This document shows, one piece after another, positions 1 through 6,630 of a stretch of DNA of 7,386 bases (within the stretch, counting starts at the first letter, position 1; the number at the start of each line of letters is the position of its first letter). Below the pieces are notes generated by a model. That model did not search any database and had not been told where the DNA came from. It saw nothing but the letters and a program-made list of their open reading frames with translations. The translations under genes and the position numbers were made by a program. Origin of the DNA: Synergistaceae bacterium UBA6101 (GTDB lineage: Bacteria > Synergistota > Synergistia > Synergistales > Synergistaceae); the NCBI GenBank assembly GCA_002428495.1, contig DIWR01000029.1, positions 1 to 7,386 of the forward strand. Reading direction: 5' to 3'.

Positions 1-38
1 GGGGATTTTTAGCTTACAACAAACAGGAGGTAAATTTT

Positions 39-227
39 ATGCCGGTAATCAAAGTAGAATGCGCAGCCATGAATGTTGAGACAAAAGAGAAACTGATCAG
101 GTCTTTGACGCAGACTGCCAGCAGCATTATGGGAATTCCTGAAGCAGCTTACATAGTACTTCTTAACGAAATGAGCAAAGACAATATCGGAGTCGGCGGT
201 GAGATGCTTTCAAAGAAACAGCACTGA
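39..227 (+). CDS. 4-oxalocrotonate tautomerase family protein (DmpI-like)
   Basis: This encodes a 62-residue protein of the size typical of the small 4-oxalocrotonate tautomerase family. It begins Met-Pro-Val-Ile; in this family the initiator Met is removed and Pro becomes the N-terminal catalytic base for keto-enol tautomerisation of 2-oxo acids. The strand-helix-strand layout fits (PVIKVEC strand, helix from about residue 13 to 31, second strand around AYIVLLNEM at 37-45). The NIGVGGEML segment near residue 49 matches the glycine-containing turn seen in DmpI-like members. The start is set by AGGAGG at 25-30 with an 8-base spacer. The promoter lies outside the window, so it could be last in an operon; a hairpin terminator follows. 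No catabolic genes lie nearby, so the physiological substrate is unknown. The family call is secure, the specific reaction is not. Confidence 0.88.
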   Translation: MPVIKVECAAMNVETKEKLIRSLTQTASSIMGIPEAAYIVLLNEMSKDNIGVGGEMLSKKQH

Positions 228-268
228 CAAAATCTTTCTTCAAAAAAAAAAGAAATTAGACTAAATTT

Positions 269-300
269 GGGACATCCCTGATCTTCAGGGTGCCCCTTTT
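269..300 (+). terminator. Rho-independent terminator after the tautomerase gene
   Basis: The perfect stem CCCTGA (276-281) / TCAGGG (285-290) has a 3-base loop. It is extended by CA/TG and GGG/CCC pairs (269-274 with 291-296), interrupted by a bulge and a mismatch. TTTT follows at 297-300. It separates the tautomerase gene from the dipeptidase gene. Confidence 0.8.
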
Positions 301-339
301 ACTAGATGGAGCGTGATTTTTTTGATTTTAGATCAACTA

Positions 340-368
340 TTTATTGCTTTATGGTAGTAAAATATCAT
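340..368 (+). promoter_or_regulatory. Weak candidate promoter for the C69 dipeptidase gene
   Basis: In the AT-rich gap before the dipeptidase, TATCAT at 363-368 matches the -10 consensus at 5 of 6 bases. With a 17-base spacer it is preceded by TTTATT at 340-345, a poor -35. TAAAAT at 358-363 is an alternative -10. Since a terminator ends the upstream gene, some promoter is expected between 300 and 380, but the exact one is uncertain. A small inverted repeat TTGAT (322-326) / ATCAA (332-336) lies just upstream. Confidence 0.3.
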
Positions 369-396
369 TAATAATAAGACGGGAGGTCAATATTCA

Positions 397-2127
397 ATGA
401 ATAAATTTTGTTTTTTTATTCTGTTTATACTTTTTACAATGATCACTGGGCCCGCTTTCTCCTGTACAACAACAATAGCCGGGAAGGACGCTACGGTCGA
501 CGGATCTGTAATGGTATCGCATTCGGATGACGGATTAGGTGATGCCAGCCTTGTCTATGTCCCTGCAATGGACCATCCTCCAGGTTCAATGCGGCCAGTC
601 TTTTATTCACACGATTCGATGGGTTTCAAGCCTGAGTGGGGTGGAACACAGACCCACAGGATCATTACAAAAGGCAGGGGGCCTGCGTATGACAAAAAGG
701 GATTTCCTGCAAGTGTTCCGCTTGGGTTCATTCCCCAGGTCGCCCATACCTATGCTTATTTCGATGCAAACTATGGGATTATGAACGAACATCAGCTAAC
801 GATAGGTGAGTGCACAGACAAAGCAAAAATACATCCGGAACCCGAACCGGGAAAGAGGATATTTTATTCTTCTGAACTATCAAGAGTTGCTTTGGAAAGA
901 ACAAAGACTGCCCGGGAAGCTGTAATGCTTATGGGAGAGATGATCGACAAGTATGGTTATTACGGAACCGGTGAAACCTTGCTTGTCGGTGATCCATACG
1001 AAGGCTGGGTAATGGAGATGGCTGGTTACGATATGAATGGAACCGTGGGAGTCTGGGTCGCACAGCGCGTCCCGGATGACAAGATATTTGTAGCCGCAAA
1101 CCAGTTCCGCATTAGGGAGATCAGCCTCAAAAACCCGGATATGATCTTCTCAAAAAATATTTTCGAAATAGCTGAGAAGAAGGGATGGTGGAAACCATCC
1201 GAAGGTCCTCTTGACTTTACAAAGGTCTACGGCGACGGAGAGTTTCATCACCCTTATTATTCATTGCGAAGAGTATGGAGGGTAATATCACTGCTTGCTC
1301 CGTCCATGAATTTTTCACCATGGGTCAAGGATGAATTGACAAAAGATTACCCATTTGCAGTCAAACCGGATAAAAAAGTATCTGTAGAGGATATAGCTTC
1401 CATCCACAGGGACAACTATGAAGGTACTGAATTTGATCTGACAGTGGGGCTTGCGGCAGGGCCTTTCGGAAATCCCACAAGGTACGAGGGAAATGCGGAA
1501 TCAGTCGCTGATACTGAGGGAAAGCTCACACCATTGATCGGAGAATTTGAAAGACCTCTGGATATCTACCGCTGCGTATATTCTTATGTTGTCCAGTCCA
1601 GAAGCTGGCTGCCTGATACAATAGGAGGTCTTCTCTGGTACGGTCCGGACAGGCCGTCTACAAATGTGCTTATGCCGTTTTACTCAGGTGCAACAGACCT
1701 TCCAAAACAAATACAGCAGGCAAACATACTTGATCTCAGCAGAGACAGCGTATGGTCCGCATTCAATTTTGTCGCAAATTTCTGCACGATAAAATATTCC
1801 TACATGATCAAGGATATAAGGGAAGAAAGGGCGAGATTAGAGAATACTGTATTCGATCTTCAGAGTCTTATTGAGGCAAATGCTCTTGCACTGTGTAAGA
1901 GCGGAAAAACAGCAGAAGCAAAGAAATTGCTTACCAACTACAGTGAAAAGAACACACTTGAAGTCCTGAATTCGTGGCACAAGCTCGCAGAAAATCTTTA
2001 CGTCAAATACAACGACGGTTATTTAAACACTGAAGAAGAGATCGGACAGCCCCTCTTTTATCCATCATGGTGGCTTAAAGAGGCAGGTTATGAAAGAGGT
2101 CCGACAAGTTATCAAAAAAAGAATTGA
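397..2127 (+). CDS. Secreted C69-family dipeptidase (Ntn hydrolase)
   Basis: This is a 576-residue protein of peptidase family C69, cysteine dipeptidases with the N-terminal nucleophile fold. Residues 1-22 form a signal peptide: Lys3, a hydrophobic run over about 4-17, and an Ala-Phe-Ser site before Cys23. The segment CTTTIAGKDATVDGS (23-37) is the family's catalytic N-terminus, so cleavage after Ser22 would both export the enzyme and expose the Cys nucleophile. Later family-like segments include the NEHQLTIGE region near residue 130, and the VVQSRSWLPDTIGG and LWYGPDRPSTNV stretches around residues 395-425. The C-terminal ~120 residues look helical. The expected role is hydrolysis of dipeptides outside the cytoplasmic membrane, feeding amino acids to the cell. 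GGGAGGT at 381-387, nine bases upstream, fixes the start. It appears monocistronic, between two terminators. Family and export are well supported; the exact substrate is not. Confidence 0.92.
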   Translation: MNKFCFFILFILFTMITGPAFSCTTTIAGKDATVDGSVMVSHSDDGLGDASLVYVPAMDHPPGSMRPVFYSHDSMGFKPEWGGTQTHRIITKGRGPAYDKKGFPASVPLGFIPQVAHTYAYFDANYGIMNEHQLTIGECTDKAKIHPEPEPGKRIFYSSELSRVALERTKTAREAVMLMGEMIDKYGYYGTGETLLVGDPYEGWVMEMAGYDMNGTVGVWVAQRVPDDKIFVAANQFRIREISLKNPDMIFSKNIFEIAEKKGWWKPSEGPLDFTKVYGDGEFHHPYYSLRRVWRVISLLAPSMNFSPWVKDELTKDYPFAVKPDKKVSVEDIASIHRDNYEGTEFDLTVGLAAGPFGNPTRYEGNAESVADTEGKLTPLIGEFERPLDIYRCVYSYVVQSRSWLPDTIGGLLWYGPDRPSTNVLMPFYSGATDLPKQIQQANILDLSRDSVWSAFNFVANFCTIKYSYMIKDIREERARLENTVFDLQSLIEANALALCKSGKTAEAKKLLTNYSEKNTLEVLNSWHKLAENLYVKYNDGYLNTEEEIGQPLFYPSWWLKEAGYERGPTSYQKKN

Positions 2128-2168
2128 TCATTTCCCCTGTTACTCATCAAATTTTGTTGAGTGCAGGC

Positions 2169-2210
2169 TGCCGCAGATCCCATATTTATATGGTCTGCGG
2201 CAATATTTTT
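2169..2210 (+). terminator. Strong Rho-independent terminator after the dipeptidase gene
   Basis: A nine-pair stem TGCCGCAGA (2169-2177) / TCTGCGGCA (2194-2202) continues, after a 2-base bulge, into CCATAT (2180-2185) / ATATGG (2188-2193). ATATTTTT follows at 2203-2210. This is the strongest hairpin in the window and separates the dipeptidase from the trehalose operon. Confidence 0.9.
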
Positions 2211-2250
2211 ATCGTCTCATAATTTTCACGTTAATAGGACATTAAAGATC

Positions 2251-2289
2251 ACAAAATGAGCATAATTTTAAAATTAGCTCACTTTATGT
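2251..2289. promoter_or_regulatory. Long imperfect palindrome over the trehalose operon promoter (candidate operator)
   Basis: The inner part reads TGAGC-a-TAATTTT | AAAATTA-GCTCA (2257-2281), 12 paired positions with a single unpaired A at 2262. It extends outward through AAA/TTT (2254-2256 with 2283-2285) and ACA/TGT (2251-2253 with 2287-2289), with unpaired C2282 and A2286, giving about 18 paired positions. The dyad centre lies at 2269/2270, in the candidate -35 element. It ends one base before the -10 hexamer and lies upstream of the probable transcript start, so it more likely binds a dimeric regulator as DNA than folds as RNA. The regulator is not encoded in the window. Confidence 0.55.
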
Positions 2290-2295
2290 TATACT
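2267..2295 (+). promoter_or_regulatory. Extended -10 promoter of the trehalose operon
   Basis: TATACT at 2290-2295 is a 5-of-6 match to the -10 consensus. It is preceded by TG one base upstream (2287-2288), forming an extended -10 element TGTTATACT. TTTAAA at 2267-2272, 17 bases upstream, is a weak -35, as is usual where an extended -10 is present. The transcript should start near 2302, leaving a leader of about 57 bases. The -35 and spacer lie inside a palindrome. Confidence 0.6.
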
Positions 2296-2358
2296 TACTT
2301 AGCTATTCATTAAATTTTAGGGGAGATGAGTAAATTAATTAAAGGGGGAAAAAGATAA

Positions 2359-3036
2359 ATGAAAAGCACAAACATCAAACCATTCAAATTTATGGAATCT
2401 GCGGTATTGCCGCTTGCCACGGGCATAAGGGCACAAAATCTTCGTGAACTTCACGCTGGCATCACGCAGATCCCGGACAGCGCGATCTATTTCCATTTCT
2501 GGGGACGCATGGTAAGGCCCCACATTTCTGAGTCTGAATTCAACAATGACTTTGCATCATGGGTAAACAGCAGTCTTAGGGATTTCATGCTGGCAGAGGC
2601 ATTAGGCGGTATAAACCCTGTCAAATTCCAGAATTTTGACAACATAAGAGCCGTTATTCTGAATATTTTGGAAAGGCGGCTTGAAAATGAAGATTTCCTA
2701 AGTTGGAAAAAGTCAGACCGGGACTTTCACTTCATTGCCTGCAAAAAACTTATGTTTGAAACTGGAAGGGAAGCATCTGCGTTGGATGATTTTCCTTCTG
2801 CGGTCAAAAATATCAGCAGGGAGAGCTTTTTCTATCACTTTATAGACGGAAGAAGGCGTTCGCCTGAATGCAAGGATGATTTTACGATCTGGCTAGAACA
2901 GTTTCCTGACAAAACGGCAGATTTAAGAAAAAAACTAAAGAATGTCGATTCATACCTCTTCTCCCTCACTGAGCTCCAGCGCCAGGTCTTTTCGATCTTT
3001 GACAACTGGCAGAACAGCAAAGGAGGTGCACGTTAA
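2359..3036 (+). CDS. DUF5752-like protein of unknown function with internal duplication; first gene of the trehalose operon
   Basis: This is a 225-residue soluble protein with no signal peptide or membrane segment. I believe it belongs to the DUF5752 family, which I recall near sugar-nucleotide glycosyltransferases; its biochemical role is unknown. Two halves resemble each other: residues about 28-107 and 141-216 share a leader of the type L-x(12)-SA/SF-x-YHF (IYFHFWGR at 43-50, FYHFIDGR at 158-165), an acidic-aromatic segment (NDFASWV at 63-69, DDFTIWL at 173-179) and a C-terminal helix containing L-x(2)-IR or LQR. A linker of about 30 residues joins them. A weak AGGGGG-type ribosome binding site (2343-2348) lies ten bases upstream of the ATG. 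Its stop overlaps the treT start by one base (TAATG) and AGGAGG lies just before, so translation with treT is probably coupled. A helper, regulatory or substrate-binding role for TreT is inference. Confidence 0.7.
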   Translation: MKSTNIKPFKFMESAVLPLATGIRAQNLRELHAGITQIPDSAIYFHFWGRMVRPHISESEFNNDFASWVNSSLRDFMLAEALGGINPVKFQNFDNIRAVILNILERRLENEDFLSWKKSDRDFHFIACKKLMFETGREASALDDFPSAVKNISRESFFYHFIDGRRRSPECKDDFTIWLEQFPDKTADLRKKLKNVDSYLFSLTELQRQVFSIFDNWQNSKGGAR

Positions 3037-4271
3037 TGTCTGAAATGATAAATAAATATGCGGAAATTATTGGTCAGGCTGCTATGGACAGCCTTGTACA
3101 TATAGCATCAAGACTCCAAGGCAAAAGGATCGTACATGTTAATTCTACCCGTGCAGGCGGTGGGGTAGCCGAGATCCTTTCATCAATGGTCCCTCTGTCT
3201 GAGGAGCTTGGCCTTGATGTCTCCTGGGAGGTCATAGAAGGGGACGAGTCTTTCTTCAACTGCACCAAGATGCTGCATAATACACTGCAGGGAATGCCAG
3301 GCACACTTTCTGAGCGACAGATGGATATATATGCAAATACAAATGCTAGAAACGCTGAAAGGCTGAAAGATGTTCTTCAGGATGCGGATTATGTGTTTAT
3401 ACATGATCCCCAGCCTGCAGCCCTTATAAACAGCTTCCCTCAAAGAAAGGGCAAATGGGTGTGGAGATGTCATATAGACGTGAGCTCTCCAAACAAAGGG
3501 GTCTGGCAGTTTATCAAAAAGCAGGTCTCCGGATATGACGCTTCTATTTTTTCATTGCCTGACTTTGCACAGAAGCTTCCCCATCCTCAATTTCTCATAT
3601 CGCCCAGCATCGATCCGCTTACCGAAAAGAATATTCCACTTGAGAGATCCGAGGTGGAGAAGACATATGAAGATCTGGGGGTGCCGATGGATAAGCCCAT
3701 AATTCTGCAGGTCTCGAGATTTGACAAATTTAAGGACCCCCTCGGTGTGATCGAGAGTTACAGGATAATCAAGGAGCATGTGGATGTAAGGCTTGTCCTT
3801 GCCGGCGGAGAAGCGGATGACGACCCGGAGGCTTCAGAAATGTTGAATAAGGTCCGTGAGGCTGTTAACGGCGATAAGGATATTACTGTGCTCCTGCTGC
3901 CTTCAGATTCTCATCGTAAAATAAACGCCCTCCAGACCGGAGCTGATGTCGTTATGCAGAAATCACTCAAAGAGGGTTTCGGCTTGACTGTAACAGAAGC
4001 TATGTGGAAGGGAAAGCCTGTTATAGGCGGCAACGTAGGAGGGATAAGGCTTCAGGTCATCAACCGATTCAACGGATTCAGGGTGAGGACCCCGGAAGGT
4101 GCTGCGATAAGAGCACGTTACCTGATCTCACATCCCTGGAAAATGGAAAAAATGGGAAAGAATGCCAGGGAATATGTGCTTGAGAATTTTCTTATCACAG
4201 GGCACCTCAGAAAGTATATGACTATGTTGATATCCCTGGATGGAAACGGAGAATGGGAAAGATGGGTCTGA
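3036..4271 (+). CDS. treT: Trehalose synthase, TreT-type glycosyltransferase (GT4)
   Basis: This 411-residue protein matches the length and motifs of TreT, which reversibly joins the glucose of a nucleotide sugar (ADP-glucose or UDP-glucose in known enzymes) to free glucose to give trehalose in the cytoplasm. The N-terminal Rossmann half has HVNSTRAGGGVAEIL (34-48) and SWEVIEGDESFF, both characteristic of the TreT branch. The C-terminal half has QVSRFDKFKDP (225-235), with the Arg228/Lys233 pair expected to contact the donor phosphates, and EGFGLTVTE (313-321), the E-x7-E signature of retaining GT-B enzymes. AGGAGG at 3021-3026, nine bases upstream, supports the ATG, which overlaps the previous stop by one base. 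Its stop overlaps otsB. The broader GT4 family includes sucrose and other glucosyltransferases, so acceptor specificity is inferred from these motifs and the trehalose neighbours. Confidence 0.85.
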   Translation: MSEMINKYAEIIGQAAMDSLVHIASRLQGKRIVHVNSTRAGGGVAEILSSMVPLSEELGLDVSWEVIEGDESFFNCTKMLHNTLQGMPGTLSERQMDIYANTNARNAERLKDVLQDADYVFIHDPQPAALINSFPQRKGKWVWRCHIDVSSPNKGVWQFIKKQVSGYDASIFSLPDFAQKLPHPQFLISPSIDPLTEKNIPLERSEVEKTYEDLGVPMDKPIILQVSRFDKFKDPLGVIESYRIIKEHVDVRLVLAGGEADDDPEASEMLNKVREAVNGDKDITVLLLPSDSHRKINALQTGADVVMQKSLKEGFGLTVTEAMWKGKPVIGGNVGGIRLQVINRFNGFRVRTPEGAAIRARYLISHPWKMEKMGKNAREYVLENFLITGHLRKYMTMLISLDGNGEWERWV

Positions 4272-5068
4272 TCCCGATCCGACTGGAACCGGATAAATAT
4301 TTATCATTTTTCTCCTCATGCAGGAAGGCATCTCCCTTGCTTGTTACAGATTATGACGGAACTCTGGCACCCTTTGTAAAAGAAAGGGACATGGCATTAA
4401 TTCCGCCCAAAACCAAGTCTCTTCTAAAATCAATATGCGATGCCGGTGGAGAGGTAATAATTGTTTCCGGCAGGAGACCCGAAGAAATATATGAATTTGT
4501 AGGTCTTCCCTTGGAAATATGGGGATGTCACGGGATGGAAAAAATTGATAGAAAAGGCAGGTCCTCCAAGGGATACATACCTGAGGAGGAGCTTAAAAAG
4601 CTGGATGACTTTTCATCAGAGTTGGGATATTTCCCTCGTGGTTCAGTTGAAAAAAAACCTTCCGGAATAGCGCTTCATTGGAGAGACAGGGAAGAAATTT
4701 TCGATATGTATATGGAGGTATGTGACAAACTTATCTCTGAAGCCTCTGAACGCTCTCTGAAAGTTATGCCCTTTAACGGAGGGGTGGAATTTATTCTGCC
4801 ATATTTCAACAAAGGAACGGCTATTAAGGAGATAAGCACACTTTATCCGGATGCAAGTCCAATATGTTATCTGGGCGATGATACCACCGACGAAGACGCC
4901 TTTAAGGAAATTAGAAAGATAAAGTCGGGCGTGGGGATACTGGTCTCTGATGATAAAAAAACAAGTGACGCAAACGTCTCTATTTCCCGGAAAGAGGTAG
5001 ATTTTTTCCTGGATTTCTGGCTGAATGAAATGACACCGAGAGGAGAGGATGAGAATGTCAGAAGATAA
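4262..5068 (+). CDS. otsB: Trehalose-6-phosphate phosphatase
   Basis: This HAD-superfamily phosphatase of about 268 residues removes phosphate from trehalose-6-phosphate. Motif I is TDYDGTLAPF, with nucleophile Asp30 and general acid Asp32 counted from this start. Motif II is VSGRRPEEI (Ser69). The cap region includes GCHGMEKI and KPSGIALHWR. The Mg-binding motif is GDDTTDEDAF (205-214). Lys in the NKGTAI segment is the expected motif III lysine. Two ATG codons are possible. The one at 4253 has GGAG only one base away, which is too close; the one at 4262 has GGAG (4248-4251) at a ten-base spacing and is preferred, although the longer form adds only Met-Gly-Lys. It overlaps the treT stop by 10 bases and the otsA start by 14. 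No active-site residue is missing. Gene order otsB then otsA is the reverse of some operons' naming but is common. Confidence 0.92.
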   Translation: MGLIPIRLEPDKYLSFFSSCRKASPLLVTDYDGTLAPFVKERDMALIPPKTKSLLKSICDAGGEVIIVSGRRPEEIYEFVGLPLEIWGCHGMEKIDRKGRSSKGYIPEEELKKLDDFSSELGYFPRGSVEKKPSGIALHWRDREEIFDMYMEVCDKLISEASERSLKVMPFNGGVEFILPYFNKGTAIKEISTLYPDASPICYLGDDTTDEDAFKEIRKIKSGVGILVSDDKKTSDANVSISRKEVDFFLDFWLNEMTPRGEDENVRR

Positions 5069-6572
5069 GGGCCGATTTTTGGTCGTATCCAACAGGCTTC
5101 CCGTTTCCCTTACCTACAATGAGAAGAAATGGGAAGCCAAGCCCTCCTCCGGAGGTCTTGTCAACGCACTTAATCCTGTTCTTAAAAACAGGGGCGGCTT
5201 CTGGATAGGATGGCCCGGGACATTTGGAGACATTAAGATCACTGCAATGAAAGAGATCCTCGGGCCACTGTCGAAAAGATCCGGCTACAGATTTCTCCCT
5301 GTCCTCTTGACAGAAGAGGAGATAGAACAGTTTTACTATGGTTTTTCAAACTCAGTGCTTTGGCCCCTTTTTCATGATTTTCAGACAAGATGTAATTTTT
5401 CGCCGGAATATTGGGAAGGATACATGAGTGCAAATGATAAATTTGCAAAAGTCGTTCTTGGACACTCCTCTGACAAAGATTTCATATGGGTGAATGACTA
5501 CCAGCTCATCCCGCTTGGTTCTATGCTTCTTAAGAAAAACCCTAACTTGAACTCCTCTTTCTTCCTGCATATTCCTTTCCCAAGTGTGGATGTTTTTATG
5601 AAGCTGCCGTGGCGCAAAGAAATACTTCACCAGCTTACTTGCTATTCTCTCGTCTGTTTTCAGACTTTGAGAGACAGGAGAAACTTCATGGACTGCATTA
5701 AAACCTTTTACCCGAAGGCTGTTGTCTACGGCAGGGGGCATGTGGTCAGAGCAGATGTCGGGGACAGAACATTTCTTGTGGGCAGTTTGCCAATAAGCAT
5801 AGACTACAAATATTATTCTTCGGTTAGTAATTCTTCAAACGTTGCAAAAAGGGCGAAACAAATCAGGGAGGAGATACACGGAGAAAAGATCATACTTGGG
5901 GTAGATCGTCTGGATTATTCTAAAGGTATTCCGGAAAAACTGAGGGGATTTGAGAAATGCCTTGAAACCCATCCTGAGATCAGGGAAAAGATAACACTGT
6001 TTCAGCTTGTAGTACCGAGCAGAGACACTATCTCTGAGTATCAGGAGCTGAAAAATGAAATTGAACTCCTCATTAGCGAGATAAACGGAAGATATTCCAC
6101 AACGAGATGGACTCCGATAATATGGCGCCACGGCACACTCCCTGAATCAGAGCTTTACTCTGTATACAGAGCATCTGACATTGCCCTTGTCACATCGCTT
6201 AAGGATGGAATGAACCTTGTATGCAAAGAGTACTGTGCAAGCAAGGGAAAAGATAGCGGAGTCCTTATTCTGAGTGAGTTCGCGGGTGCTGCGTTACAGC
6301 TTTCCAGGGGTGCGCTGCTGGTCAATCCTTATGATATAAACGACCTTTCTGAAACGATCTATCAGGCTTATAAGATGGATGAACATGAAAAGAAAATCAG
6401 GATGAGATCGATGAGAGAATCAATAAGAAAACAGGATGTGTTCTGGTGGGTCGAAAACTTCCTGAGAGCAGCCACAGGCAAAAAACTTGAAGATTATCCG
6501 GAGCAGGATCTTCCTTCGCTTTGGCCGGGGCTTTTCGCTATCAGAAAAAAATACTATAAAGGCGCGGTCTAA
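5055..6572 (+). CDS. otsA: Trehalose-6-phosphate synthase (GT20)
   Basis: This is a GT-B enzyme of about 505 residues that transfers glucose from a nucleotide sugar to glucose-6-phosphate, giving trehalose-6-phosphate. Visible family motifs, numbered from this start, are VVSNRLP (10-16, phosphate-contacting Arg14), SSGGL (31-35, donor loop), WIGWPG, YYGFSNSVLWPLFH (94-107), NDYQL (147-151), FFLHIPFPS (169-177, His172), VDRLDYSKG (283-291, Arg285/Lys290), PSR (Arg323), DGMNLVCKEY (Asp384) and LSEFAGAA. Two positions differ from the usual pattern: Asn147 where most members have His (HDY), and PISID where PIGID or PVGID is usual. Of two ATGs, 5049 lies three bases after AGGAG and 5055 lies nine bases after it, so 5055 is preferred. 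The context with otsB supports trehalose-6-phosphate; a related product such as glucosylglycerol-phosphate cannot be excluded from sequence alone. Confidence 0.9.
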   Translation: MSEDKGRFLVVSNRLPVSLTYNEKKWEAKPSSGGLVNALNPVLKNRGGFWIGWPGTFGDIKITAMKEILGPLSKRSGYRFLPVLLTEEEIEQFYYGFSNSVLWPLFHDFQTRCNFSPEYWEGYMSANDKFAKVVLGHSSDKDFIWVNDYQLIPLGSMLLKKNPNLNSSFFLHIPFPSVDVFMKLPWRKEILHQLTCYSLVCFQTLRDRRNFMDCIKTFYPKAVVYGRGHVVRADVGDRTFLVGSLPISIDYKYYSSVSNSSNVAKRAKQIREEIHGEKIILGVDRLDYSKGIPEKLRGFEKCLETHPEIREKITLFQLVVPSRDTISEYQELKNEIELLISEINGRYSTTRWTPIIWRHGTLPESELYSVYRASDIALVTSLKDGMNLVCKEYCASKGKDSGVLILSEFAGAALQLSRGALLVNPYDINDLSETIYQAYKMDEHEKKIRMRSMRESIRKQDVFWWVENFLRAATGKKLEDYPEQDLPSLWPGLFAIRKKYYKGAV

Positions 6573-6592
6573 AAAGACCACGCCGGTTTTTT
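6561..6592 (+). terminator. Rho-independent terminator of the trehalose operon, starting inside the otsA coding region
   Basis: GGCGCGGTCT (6561-6570) pairs with AGACCACGCC (6575-6584) around an AAAA loop, with one C/A mismatch, and is followed by GG and TTTTTT (6587-6592). The upstream arm is made of the last three otsA sense codons and the first base of its TAA stop. Confidence 0.85.
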
Positions 6593-6604
6593 AAGGCCGG
6601 ATAT

Positions 6605-6630
6605 CCTGCCTGAGATTTACTCAGGCCAGG
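6605..6630. terminator. Second hairpin between the convergent genes (possible backup terminator)
   Basis: CCTGAG (6609-6614) pairs with CTCAGG (6620-6625) around a 5-base loop. After a bulged C the stem extends through CCTG (6605-6608) / CAGG (6627-6630). On the plus strand it is followed by a T-rich stretch (TTTATCAGTTTT), so it could back up the trehalose operon terminator. On the minus strand it overlaps the stop of the small regulator-like gene but lacks a T-run, so termination in that direction is less likely. Confidence 0.4.

Noticed and set aside
2251..2289. The palindrome read as an RNA terminator or riboswitch
   Set aside because: It lies upstream of the -10 element and is AT-rich without a following T-run; the stronger terminator at 2169-2210 already ends the previous gene.
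4643..5092. 149-codon minus-strand open frame inside otsB
   Set aside because: It is a shadow of a well-supported otsB coding region with intact catalytic motifs, and its composition is not protein-like.
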